Below, piece after piece: positions 47,328 through 55,235 of a DNA stretch of 64,000 nucleotides. Source of the DNA: Vreelandella salicampi. GTDB lineage: Bacteria > Pseudomonadota > Gammaproteobacteria > Pseudomonadales > Halomonadaceae. Position numbers and translations under genes: made by a program. Numbering within the stretch: position 1 is the first letter of the stretch; each line of letters starts with the position of its first letter. Where the stretch lies: positions 1-64,000 of the forward strand of contig NZ_JACCDF010000005.1 of NCBI RefSeq assembly GCF_013415105.1, given 5' to 3'. The notes under the pieces were generated by a model. That model worked only from the letters and a program-made list of their open reading frames with translations, had not been told where the DNA came from and searched no databases.

Positions 47328-47937
47328 GCCTTGTATGACGCACCCACCTGTCACGCTGCATCTGCTCGCCAAGGCACCGCTTGCAGGCGTTGCCAAAACG
47401 CGGTTGATTCCGCTTTTAGGCGAACAAGGCGCGGCGGATGCCCATGCTGAGCTAGTGCGCTGCTGCGTGAATCACGCCTGCCAAGCACTCCCAGCAGAAA
47501 ATGTGACGCTCTGGACCGCACTGGAACACGAGCACCCGTTCTTTACCCAGCTCCGTGCGGATTACAGCATCGGGCTTAAACCTCAGTCAGAGGGCGATTT
47601 AGGCGCACGAATGCGACACGCACTTGGCGACGCGCCTGGCCCCGCCATGGTGATGGGCAGCGACTGCCCCCGCATCACGCCCGCGTTAATTCGCCTTTGT
47701 GCCACGCAGTTAGCCCACCACAACGTGGTGATACTTCCCGCTGAAGATGGCGGCTACGGGCTGATCGGCACTCAAGACGACTATCCCACACTATTTAGCG
47801 ATATGCCGTGGGGCAGCGAGCACGTATTCGCCGAGACCCGTGCGCGTCTTACCGCTTGCGAGTTAACCGCTAGCTACCCAAAGACCATTTGGGACGTTGA
47901 TCGTCCCGAAGATTGGCAACGCTGGAGCCTGCCGTGA
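47317..47937 (+). CDS. TIGR04282 family (DUF2064, CofC-like) nucleotidyl/glycosyltransferase
   Basis: A 206-residue protein of the CofC/GT-A-like group: LHLLAKAPLAGVAKTRLIPLLGEQGA at the start, MVMGSDCPRITPALI with the DxD-like core, and ILPAEDGGYGLIG. It is the usual companion of the TIGR04283 gene in arsenosugar or selenodomain-type clusters. It overlaps the upstream gene by 11 bases behind AAGGAG and ends in a GTGA overlap with the next, so the genes are translationally coupled. The substrate is unknown. Confidence 0.87.
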   Translation: MCAKPCMTHPPVTLHLLAKAPLAGVAKTRLIPLLGEQGAADAHAELVRCCVNHACQALPAENVTLWTALEHEHPFFTQLRADYSIGLKPQSEGDLGARMRHALGDAPGPAMVMGSDCPRITPALIRLCATQLAHHNVVILPAEDGGYGLIGTQDDYPTLFSDMPWGSEHVFAETRARLTACELTASYPKTIWDVDRPEDWQRWSLP

Positions 47938-50090
47938 ACCGACAACGCCTTTTATTGATTGCCCTTTTGGCCGCTGTGGTGGCGCTGTTTTACCTCAGCG
48001 GTGCGCCGGAATACTTTACCCTTGAGACAATGCAAGCGTATCGCAGCGATTTCCAGGCCATATTTCTCCAATCGCCTTGGCGAGTTGCGGGGATTTTCTT
48101 CGCCGTATACGTGGTGATGACGGCACTGTCACTGCCCGGCGCGACGCTTCTCACTTTGCTCGGCGGTGCGCTATTTGGCCTCGGGTGGGGGCTTTTGATC
48201 ATCTCGTTCGCCAGCACGATAGGCGCGACGCTGGCCTTTGTAATCTCGCGTTTTCTGTTTCGCAAGCCGATCGAAAAGCGCTTCCCGCGCCGGTTCGAGC
48301 GCATCAATCGCGGGGTAGAGCGCGACGGCGCCCTCTACCTCTTCACCCTGCGCCTGGTGCCGATTTTTCCGTTTTTCATGATCAACCTGGTCATGGGGCT
48401 CACGCGGATAAAAACCGTGACCTATTACTGGGTGAGCCAAGTGGCAATGCTTCCCGGCACGGTGATTTACGTCAATGCGGGGGGCCAGCTGGGTGAACTG
48501 GAAAGCTTAAGCGGTATCCTATCGCCGTCGCTGATCGCCTCGTTTGCGCTGTTAGCGGTGTTTCCCTGGATCGCTCGGCGCATCGTGCTGCTGGTGCGAA
48601 AACGCAAGGCATACCAAGCCTTCAAGCGCCCCGCCAGCTTTGATTATGACATTCTGGTTATCGGCGGCGGCTCCGCCGGCCTGGTCACCAGCTATATCGC
48701 CAGCGCGGTTAAGGCGAAAGTGGCCCTAGTGGAAAAACATAAAATGGGCGGCGACTGTTTGAACACTGGCTGCGTGCCGTCGAAAGCGCTGATTCGCGCG
48801 GCTCGCGCGGCCCATGAAATTCGCACGGCGCGTCGCTTTGGTGTGTCTGCAGGCGAACCCAAGATCGATTTTGCCCAGGTCATGGGCCACGTCCATCAGG
48901 CCATCGCCGACATCGAGCCCTACGATAGCGTCGAGCGTTACACCAAGCTGGGCGTAGCAGTGTATCAAGACCATGCCACGCTCACCTCGCCATGGGAGGT
49001 GCACGTTGGCGGGCAAAACCTGACCGCGCGCCATATTGTGATCGCCACCGGCGCACGGCCGCGTATTCCCGCGCTCCCCGGGATTGAGAGCGCCCCGGTG
49101 CTCACCTCGGAAAATCTTTGGTCGCTTACCGCGCAGCCCGAGCGCTTGGTGGTATTGGGCGGCGGCGCGATTGGCTGCGAGCTCAGCCAAAGTTTTGCCC
49201 GTCTCGGCACGGCGGTGACACTGGTGGAAGGAACACCTCACCTCATGGGCCGTGAAGACGATGACGTCGGCCAACACGTCGAGGACACACTCGTGCGTGA
49301 AGGTGTTACGGTGATGACGGGCACACAAGCGCTGGAAGTTATTAGCGATGAAACCGGTCATCAACTTGCGGTGGAGCACCAGGGCGAGCGCATTCTGCTG
49401 CCTTTTGACCAACTGCTGGTCAGTGTCGGCCGCCACGCTAACGTCGAGGGTTTGGGTCTTGAAGCGCTGGGGGTCACCACCACGAATGCGGGCACGCTGG
49501 AGCTTAACGAGCGACTACAAACGCGCCTACCCAATATTTGGGCCTGCGGCGATGTGGCCGGGCCTTATCAGCTAACCCATGCTGCGGCACACCAAGCCTG
49601 GCACGCCGCCGTGAATGCGCTATTTGACGAGCTAAAAAGTTTTACCGTGGATTATCGCTTCATGCCTGCGGTGACTTACACTCAGCCCGAAGTGGCGCGC
49701 GTCGGGTTAAACGAAAAAGAGGCCAAGGCCCAAGGCATTGATTATGAGCTTACCCACTACGCCATGAAAGAAAGCGACCGCGCCATTGCCGAAGGCGCGA
49801 CGGAAGGCTTTATCAAGGTGCTCACCGTGCCGGGGCGCGATAAGATACTCGGGGCTACCATCGTCGCCGAGAATGCTGGCGAATGGCTTGGTGAATTCAC
49901 GTTGGCCATGAAGCATGGCCTTGGGCTGAACAAACTACTCGGCACTATTTACCCCTATCCCACCCTCGGCGAAGCCGCCAAGGCCACGGCCGGGGTGTGG
50001 AAGAACGCCCACAAACCCGAGCGAGTATTGGCCCTGCTCAAGCGCTATTTCGCCTGGCGGCGGAGTGAAGGCAAAAAGGAGCACAAATGA
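47934..50090 (+). CDS. TVP38/DedA membrane domain fused to flavin disulfide reductase
   Basis: A 718-residue fusion. Residues 1-225 are a TVP38/TMEM64-type membrane domain (LSLPGATLLTLLGGALFGLG, LYLFTLRLVPIFPFFMINLVMG). From about 235 comes a pyridine nucleotide-disulfide oxidoreductase: ILVIGGGSAGL for FAD, the redox pair C275 and C280 in GGDCLNTGCVPSK, LVVLGGGAIGCE for NAD(P), and IWACGDVAG. The catalytic histidine of glutathione reductases (HPT) is tyrosine here (YPYPTLGEA), as in MerA-like enzymes. The start is GTG 47934, overlapping the previous stop. The substrate is unknown; location at the membrane suggests a transport-linked redox step. Confidence 0.9.
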   Translation: MNRQRLLLIALLAAVVALFYLSGAPEYFTLETMQAYRSDFQAIFLQSPWRVAGIFFAVYVVMTALSLPGATLLTLLGGALFGLGWGLLIISFASTIGATLAFVISRFLFRKPIEKRFPRRFERINRGVERDGALYLFTLRLVPIFPFFMINLVMGLTRIKTVTYYWVSQVAMLPGTVIYVNAGGQLGELESLSGILSPSLIASFALLAVFPWIARRIVLLVRKRKAYQAFKRPASFDYDILVIGGGSAGLVTSYIASAVKAKVALVEKHKMGGDCLNTGCVPSKALIRAARAAHEIRTARRFGVSAGEPKIDFAQVMGHVHQAIADIEPYDSVERYTKLGVAVYQDHATLTSPWEVHVGGQNLTARHIVIATGARPRIPALPGIESAPVLTSENLWSLTAQPERLVVLGGGAIGCELSQSFARLGTAVTLVEGTPHLMGREDDDVGQHVEDTLVREGVTVMTGTQALEVISDETGHQLAVEHQGERILLPFDQLLVSVGRHANVEGLGLEALGVTTTNAGTLELNERLQTRLPNIWACGDVAGPYQLTHAAAHQAWHAAVNALFDELKSFTVDYRFMPAVTYTQPEVARVGLNEKEAKAQGIDYELTHYAMKESDRAIAEGATEGFIKVLTVPGRDKILGATIVAENAGEWLGEFTLAMKHGLGLNKLLGTIYPYPTLGEAAKATAGVWKNAHKPERVLALLKRYFAWRRSEGKKEHK

Positions 50091-51229
50091 AGCGTCTACT
50101 GCTTATCGGCGCCGGGCACGCCCATGCGTTCGTGCTCGAAGCCTTGGCAGAAAAGCCCGAGCCGTCGGTCGAGATCACCGTGGTCAGTGATAGCCGCTAT
50201 GCGGCGTACTCGGGTAGCGTCCCCGCATGGCTTGCAGGGGAATGCACACTGCGTGAAACACAGATTGATATTGCGGCGCTGTGCCAGCGAGCCGGAGCGC
50301 GTTTGATCACCTCGCCCGCGACATCGTTGAGCGTTGAGACGCATCACGTCGTGCTGGCAAGCGGTGATAAGCTCGCGTTCGATATTGCCTCACTCAATAT
50401 CGGATCGACGCTCGCGCTCCCGGCGCTTCGCAGTCACAAGGCGCCCTATCTGCTCGCCATGCGCCCGTTAAGCTCGCTGCATGAACGCTGGCAAGCGCTG
50501 CAAGACAGGGTGGCGCAACTTTCCGCCGGGAGAGAACAGCGCGTGGTCAGCGTGGGTAGCGGTGCCGCCAGCTGCGAAACGCTGATGAGCGTTTTGGCCC
50601 AGCTACGCAAAAAGCGAGCGGATATTACCTGGCGGGGAGAGATATTAAGTGCCTCTGATACGCTACTTCCCGGTGCAGGACGGCTGCCGCGTTGGCTAAC
50701 AAAGCGCACGTTACGTCGGGCGAACATCACGGTGCATAACGGCGTTCGAGGAGAAGCGCTGGTTGAGGGTGGCGTACTCGATACCGCAAACCGTCACTTT
50801 CCAGCAGATATCGCGCTTTGGGCAACAGGTGCCGTAGGACACGCTTGGCTAGCCGATACCGCACTGCCACTCGATTCACTCGGCTTTATCCAGGTAGAAA
50901 AAACATTAGAGGTGAAGGGAGTGCCCGGCATCTTCGCGGCGGGTGACTGCGCGGCGTTCACCCCGCCCTTGCCCAATGCTGGGGTTTACGCCGTACGCAT
51001 GGGGCCACACTTGGCCGATAACCTACGCGCTGCCTGCCGTTGCCAACCGCTGGATGAATGGCAGCCACCCAAACGGGTGCTCGCGCTGATAGGCACCGGC
51101 GATGGTCGCGCCATTGCCAGCCGAGGGGTGGTAGGGTTTGCAGGTAAATGGGTCTGGCAATGGAAAAAACGGATTGATGCGCGCTTTATTGCCCGCTTCA
51201 ATCCGCCTTTTTCCAACGAAATAGATTAG
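50087..51229 (+). CDS. FAD-dependent oxidoreductase resembling the N-terminal half of bifunctional SelD
   Basis: A 380-residue NDH-2-like flavoprotein. LLLIGAGHAHAFVLEAL is the FAD-binding start, SRYAAYSGSVPAWLAGE the conserved block, VSVGSGAASCE a second dinucleotide site, and GIFAAGDCAAF with NAGVYAVRMGPHLADNL near the end. GxGHAH with YSGMVPG-like motifs are typical of the NADH dehydrogenase-like part fused to selenide, water dikinase in some bacteria; the kinase half is absent here. It overlaps the upstream fusion gene by four bases (ATGA) and is the last gene of the cluster. Confidence 0.85.
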   Translation: MKRLLLIGAGHAHAFVLEALAEKPEPSVEITVVSDSRYAAYSGSVPAWLAGECTLRETQIDIAALCQRAGARLITSPATSLSVETHHVVLASGDKLAFDIASLNIGSTLALPALRSHKAPYLLAMRPLSSLHERWQALQDRVAQLSAGREQRVVSVGSGAASCETLMSVLAQLRKKRADITWRGEILSASDTLLPGAGRLPRWLTKRTLRRANITVHNGVRGEALVEGGVLDTANRHFPADIALWATGAVGHAWLADTALPLDSLGFIQVEKTLEVKGVPGIFAAGDCAAFTPPLPNAGVYAVRMGPHLADNLRAACRCQPLDEWQPPKRVLALIGTGDGRAIASRGVVGFAGKWVWQWKKRIDARFIARFNPPFSNEID

Positions 51230-51705
51230 TTCGCTTGACGCCAGCCACCGAGCACGCGGCTATCCGGCCCGAAAAACACCAAGCGATCATGGTCAATCAG
51301 GTAACGGTAAGCGTTCTCCAGCATAGCGGTCACGCGCTGAACGCTTTCCTGATCCGGACACGCCATTCGCGTCGAGGCAAGCTCACTGAACGCGATGCGC
51401 TCGTTATCACCTAGCTGAACGCGACCCGTAAAACGATTACAACCATCATGACCGCTAACGCGTCCGTCTTTACCAATACGAAAAAACGGTGTTTCAGGTA
51501 ACGAGAGGCGCTCGTTGGTACCCACGAGCAGTAAATTCCAGCGCTCACCTACCACCGGCCCATATAGCTTCGCGTCATCTGCCACCGGTGTTTCTGCCGT
51601 GTCTTTGGGGGCGCTACTGCAAGCGGCAAGCATCACGGCCAAGCCGATAAGGCCCAGCCACTTAATGCCTACCCTTTTAGCGCCTTCAGCTATCGCTCTT
51701 TTCAC
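51226..51705 (-). CDS. META-domain (HslJ-like) lipoprotein
   Basis: A 159-residue outer- or inner-membrane lipoprotein with a lipobox LAAC near residue 29. The rest is a META domain: GERWNLLLVGTNERL, RVSGHDGCNRFTGRVQLG and ISFxxxxSTRMACPD-like ASTRMACPDQE with two conserved cysteines. E. coli HslJ, of the same family, is linked to novobiocin resistance. It starts at a GTG directly after the gloA stop. It converges with the flavoprotein gene, the stop codons overlapping. Confidence 0.88.
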   Translation of the reverse strand: MKRAIAEGAKRVGIKWLGLIGLAVMLAACSSAPKDTAETPVADDAKLYGPVVGERWNLLLVGTNERLSLPETPFFRIGKDGRVSGHDGCNRFTGRVQLGDNERIAFSELASTRMACPDQESVQRVTAMLENAYRYLIDHDRLVFFGPDSRVLGGWRQAN

Positions 51706-52146
51706 TTACCAGCTTCCCGTTTTTTCCATAGATACCCAGGGCTCTTTGGGCGGCAGCGCGTCACCTTTTTGCAGTAGCTCAACGGAAATACCGTCGGGGG
51801 ATTTCACAAACGCCATGTGGCCATCGTGTGGCGGGCGGTTGATCGTCACGCCGTTGTCTTGAAGCTTCTGACACAGTGCGTAGATGTCCTCCACTCGATA
51901 AGCCAAATGACCGAAATTACGCCCACCGGTGTACTCTTCAGGATCCCAGTTGTAAGTCAGTTCAAGTTCCGGTGCTTGGAGTTCAGTCGAGCGTGCTTCA
52001 TCTTCCGGTGCAGCGAGAAAGACAAGCGTAAAACGTCCCTTCTCGCTCTCTTTGCGACGCACCTCTTTCAGGCCTAAAAGATCACAGTAGAAATGTAGCG
52101 AAGCATCAAGATCACTGATGCGAACCATCGTATGTAGATACTGCAT
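51706..52146 (-). CDS. gloA: Lactoylglutathione lyase (glyoxalase I)
   Basis: A VOC-fold metalloenzyme of 146 residues that converts the methylglyoxal-glutathione adduct to lactoylglutathione. Recognisable are [22 protein letters not shown] (metal histidine H6), [24 protein letters not shown] with the second metal ligands, and [14 protein letters not shown] with the glutamate. The ATG follows AGGAG. The META lipoprotein gene follows without a gap. Confidence 0.95.
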   Translation of the reverse strand: MQYLHTMVRISDLDASLHFYCDLLGLKEVRRKESEKGRFTLVFLAAPEDEARSTELQAPELELTYNWDPEEYTGGRNFGHLAYRVEDIYALCQKLQDNGVTINRPPHDGHMAFVKSPDGISVELLQKGDALPPKEPWVSMEKTGSW

Positions 52147-52173
52147 GCCGACTCCTGTCGCTATAGATAAAAA

Positions 52174-52638
52174 TTACTGCGTGTACTCGCGGAAAATTTC
52201 CGGCGCGCGGTTATCACGGGTAAAGCTTAGCACCGCAAAGTCATCCACACGGCCCGTTTCCATGCCCGGCGAGCCGTGGGGCATCCCTGGTACGGCTAGG
52301 CCCGCCACGTCCGGGCGCTCGTCTAAAAGCGCTTTGATATCGTCTGCGGGCACGTGGCCTTCGATCACGTAGCCATCGATGATGGCGGTATGGCAGGAGG
52401 CAAGCTTAGGCGTTACACCCTGTTCGATTTTGACCTGGCGCACATCGCCATCGCGATGGTGATTGACGTCAAAGCCGTTTTCTTCCAGGTGCGCCACCCA
52501 AGCGCCGCAGCAGCCGCAATTAGGATCACTGTGAACATCAATCGCAGGCGCGGCAAAAGCAAAAGGAGCAGCAAACAAAAGCGATAGTCCCAACACATGC
52601 TGACCAAGACATTTTTTACTTATACAACTTCGTAACAT
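52174..52638 (-). CDS. DUF411 metal-binding protein, periplasmic
   Basis: A 154-residue protein with an N-terminal signal peptide (LSLLFAAPFAFAAP) and a DUF411 domain: SDPNCGCCGAWVAHLEENGFDV near 37-58, PKLASCHTAIIDGYVIEGHVPADDI, and a C-terminal MPHGSPGMETG methionine/histidine motif. The family is often found in copper-resistance loci; the cysteine cluster and MPxGSPGM motif suggest copper binding. No other copper genes are nearby. It is 27 bases upstream of gloA on the same strand. Confidence 0.88.
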   Translation of the reverse strand: MLRSCISKKCLGQHVLGLSLLFAAPFAFAAPAIDVHSDPNCGCCGAWVAHLEENGFDVNHHRDGDVRQVKIEQGVTPKLASCHTAIIDGYVIEGHVPADDIKALLDERPDVAGLAVPGMPHGSPGMETGRVDDFAVLSFTRDNRAPEIFREYTQ

Positions 52639-52717
52639 TTGGGTACCCTCTTAATCGTTTGGGTATAGCAACTAACATTACCGATATCTTAGCTGTCTTT
52701 ATCGATAGGAGAAAGCG

Positions 52718-53785
52718 GTGGACTCTATCACGCAAGCAGCACTGGGCGCGGCCATCGGCGGTACCGTACTCGGAAAGCGCCTAGGGCGTAAGGCGATCTT
52801 GCTCGGCGCCGTAGTAGGTACCCTGCCCGATTTGGATGTGGTGATCGACTATGGCGATGCCGTCGCCAATGTCACGCAGCATCGCGGCTTTAGCCACTCG
52901 CTGTTTGTCCTCGCTGGCTTGGGCGTGCTGCTCGCATGGCTCTGTGCCCGTTTTGTCCACGCGCGGGATATTTCGCTGCGGCAGTGGCTGACATTTTTTC
53001 TGCTGATACTGCTGACGCACCCGCTGCTCGATGCGCTCACCACTTACGGCACTCAGCTTTTCTGGCCACTGAACACGCCTCCCGTGGCTTGGCCCATCGT
53101 CTTTATTATCGACCCGATCTACTCGCTTTGCTTGCTGGTTGCGTTGGTGGCCGCGCTTTTCACTCCGAACGTTAAACGCCGCTGCGTATGGGGGCTCGCG
53201 CTTTCTTGTGCGTATCTGATGTTTGCGCTTGGCGCAAAAGGCCTCGTCCTACAGCGTCTTGAGCCGGTACTCGCCACACAAGGCATTGAGGAAGCGCCGC
53301 GGCTGGTACAGCCCGCCCCGTTTACGACGTTACTCTGGCGTGCCACCGTGATTGATGGCGACACGCAATATGAGAGCTTAATCAGCCTATTAGATCAAAA
53401 ACCGCCCGTACTTGAGCCGCTCACCCGCCAAACCGACCTTGCCGGAAGCGCCGTTAACGGCCGCCACGTACAGCGACTACGTTGGTTTGCCGGGCCATTT
53501 TTACGCTACGACGTTCAGCCTGAGAGCGACACGCAAACGCTGCTAGTCACCGATGTGCGCCTCGGATTCCCGGGTTTTTACCCTTTCACCTATGCCGTTG
53601 CCAACCGCCACAACGAACAAGCCGCCTGGAACCCGCTTGGCGTATCAACACAGCAAGATAGCGAGCGTGGCGTTGATCAAACAACGCTCAAGCGTTTATC
53701 GGCGCGCGCGCTAGGCGATAGCCGCGCGCTTTGCGCCACCGCCTTTGTTGAGCCTCACTGGCGCTTAGCGCCGCATGCTTGCTAG
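52718..53785 (+). CDS. Membrane-bound metal-dependent hydrolase (YdjM/DUF457 family)
   Basis: A 355-residue protein with the YdjM-like N-terminal half: MDSITQAALGAAIGGTVLGKRLGRKA, the LPDLDVVIDY aspartate motif and HRGFSHSLFV histidines, likely metal ligands, among 5 or 6 membrane helices. The C-terminal 170 residues are soluble. The start is GTG 52718 behind AGGAGA. Physiological substrate unknown. Confidence 0.85.
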   Translation: MDSITQAALGAAIGGTVLGKRLGRKAILLGAVVGTLPDLDVVIDYGDAVANVTQHRGFSHSLFVLAGLGVLLAWLCARFVHARDISLRQWLTFFLLILLTHPLLDALTTYGTQLFWPLNTPPVAWPIVFIIDPIYSLCLLVALVAALFTPNVKRRCVWGLALSCAYLMFALGAKGLVLQRLEPVLATQGIEEAPRLVQPAPFTTLLWRATVIDGDTQYESLISLLDQKPPVLEPLTRQTDLAGSAVNGRHVQRLRWFAGPFLRYDVQPESDTQTLLVTDVRLGFPGFYPFTYAVANRHNEQAAWNPLGVSTQQDSERGVDQTTLKRLSARALGDSRALCATAFVEPHWRLAPHAC

Positions 53786-53813
53786 CGCTTAGCAAAGACG
53801 GTTAGCAAAATAA

Positions 53814-54545
53814 CTAGGGCGCGATGCCCTGGCCACAGCCGCTATATTGCTGACCATCGATGGAAAGCGTGACCCGCGCTGGGTAAGGGTGCCCGCTCAT
53901 GTCATCAAAGCAGGCGCTCGCTTCGATCCGCACACGGAAAAATCGGCCCGCGTTCGCATTTTCGAGCACGACCCGGCCAGCGTCGTTATCCATTACGCTC
54001 ATCATATACGGCAGCTGTTGGGTTTTCTCGCCATAGTCGGTGGTAAGCGTAAGCGTTGGCGTACGGCTGGAAAGTGCCACTGACCAGCCTGGCTCATTAC
54101 CGCGCCCTAAGAACATAACGCCCGGATGCGCTTCACGGGTTAAGGTTTCGCGCGTTATGGCCTGTTGGCACTGAAGCTGACCGCGCGGCGTCTCGACCTG
54201 GGCTTTATCGCCGCGATTCCAGAAACTGATCTTGCCATTTTGATAACGCGCACCGCTCGCCACGACCGCTTGGGGCAATTGCCATGCGCCATGTAGCGAC
54301 CACAGGCGTAGTGTCTCGTCATTAAAGGCTGTCACCAAATGTTGGCTCGCCGGCTCACAACGCCACGCCTCAAACTTGTCAGCACCGCCTGCAAAGAGTG
54401 CCGAGGGCAGTAATGGCGCGGTTGCTTTGCCTTCAGACGCGCGTTGTTCCGACGGCTCGATTGGCGCTGATGTCGTTGCACATCCACTCACTAGCAGGAG
54501 GGCAAGACTCAGGGCAAGTAGATTTCGGGTAAGTAAGTGACGCAT
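53814..54545 (-). CDS. Lipoprotein with MliC-like lysozyme-inhibitor domain and COG3650 domain
   Basis: A 243-residue lipoprotein. The lipobox is LVSGC around residue 22. Residues about 60-125 follow the MliC (C-type lysozyme inhibitor) pattern: FEAWRCEPASQHLVTAF, VVASGARYQNGKISFWNRGDKAQVE and QLQC. The remainder matches the COG3650 domain (MFLGRGNEPGWSVAL, YPARVTLSIDGQQYSGCGQ). The pairing suggests an envelope protein that could protect peptidoglycan from lysozyme; the inhibitor role is inferred. ATG 54545 is preferred over 54581 because GGGAG precedes it. Confidence 0.75.
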   Translation of the reverse strand: MRHLLTRNLLALSLALLLVSGCATTSAPIEPSEQRASEGKATAPLLPSALFAGGADKFEAWRCEPASQHLVTAFNDETLRLWSLHGAWQLPQAVVASGARYQNGKISFWNRGDKAQVETPRGQLQCQQAITRETLTREAHPGVMFLGRGNEPGWSVALSSRTPTLTLTTDYGEKTQQLPYMMSVMDNDAGRVVLENANAGRFFRVRIEASACFDDMSGHPYPARVTLSIDGQQYSGCGQGIAP

Positions 54546-54586
54546 AGCACGCTCCCTGTTGTTTTTTCTATGAACTAACAAATAGG

Positions 54587-55102
54587 CTAACGGCGCTTAA
54601 ACGCATGCAAATCCTGTGGGTCAAACTGATCTACCGTCTCAGGTAGTTCTAGCGCTTCACGCTTAAGTTTGACTTCCATCTTCTCGGCCAACCGCTCGGC
54701 GTCGTCATCGGTCGTACGTCCGTTAAGCTCGGCTAATTGGGTCATGCCCTGATGGTAGAAGGTCAGGATATCCAGCGCGACTCGGTTGTCTTCTTTCACG
54801 GCTTTGCGCAGCGTCGGCAGGTAGCCGCTAATTTGCGAAAGATGATGCTTAAGCTGCCAGACGTAACGTACCTCGTTCATCCAGGGGCGATCTTTCAGCA
54901 CGGCAAAAAGCGCACTGGTGGCAAGCAACCCAAGAAAAACGCCCAACGCATTCAGCCAAATGCTATTGCCCAACGCCGAGGTAAGCAGCATGGCAAACAG
55001 CATCCCGAAAATAATCAGCTGCCCTGCCATCGCAAAGCTGATCATCCGCGCTTTGCGGCGATACACTTCGGGCTCGTAATTGTCTAATTGAAACACTGCC
55101 AT
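54587..55102 (-). CDS. DUF3087 family membrane protein
   Basis: A 171-residue protein with two adjacent membrane helices (residues about 22-45 and 50-68) and a helical cytosolic C-terminal part: WMNEVRYVWQLKHHLSQISGYL and LDILTFYHQGMTQLAELNGRT. It matches what I remember of DUF3087, found mainly in Halomonas and related gammaproteobacteria; function unknown. It is 41 bases upstream of the MliC-like lipoprotein gene on the same strand. Confidence 0.75.
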   Translation of the reverse strand: MAVFQLDNYEPEVYRRKARMISFAMAGQLIIFGMLFAMLLTSALGNSIWLNALGVFLGLLATSALFAVLKDRPWMNEVRYVWQLKHHLSQISGYLPTLRKAVKEDNRVALDILTFYHQGMTQLAELNGRTTDDDAERLAEKMEVKLKREALELPETVDQFDPQDLHAFKRR

Positions 55103-55132
55103 GGCCGACCTCTTATCGTGGCGATTTAACTA

Positions 55133-55158
55133 TCTTTAATGACCTTCTTTAATGACCT
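55133..55158. repeat. Perfect 13-base tandem duplication
   Basis: TCTTTAATGACCT occurs at 55133-55145 and again at 55146-55158, in the 133-base gap between the DUF3087 and DAHP synthase genes, in the likely promoter region of the former. Confidence 0.85.
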
Positions 55159-55235
55159 TCTTAGCGAAAGTATTGGCGACGGTATTGGCCTATGATACGT
55201 GGCCGGCCACAACGCACAAGCATTGACGCAAACCG

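Noticed and set aside
51500..52650. Metal-resistance operon around DUF411
   Set aside because: The neighbours are glyoxalase I and a META lipoprotein; no copper oxidase, P-type ATPase or regulator is present.
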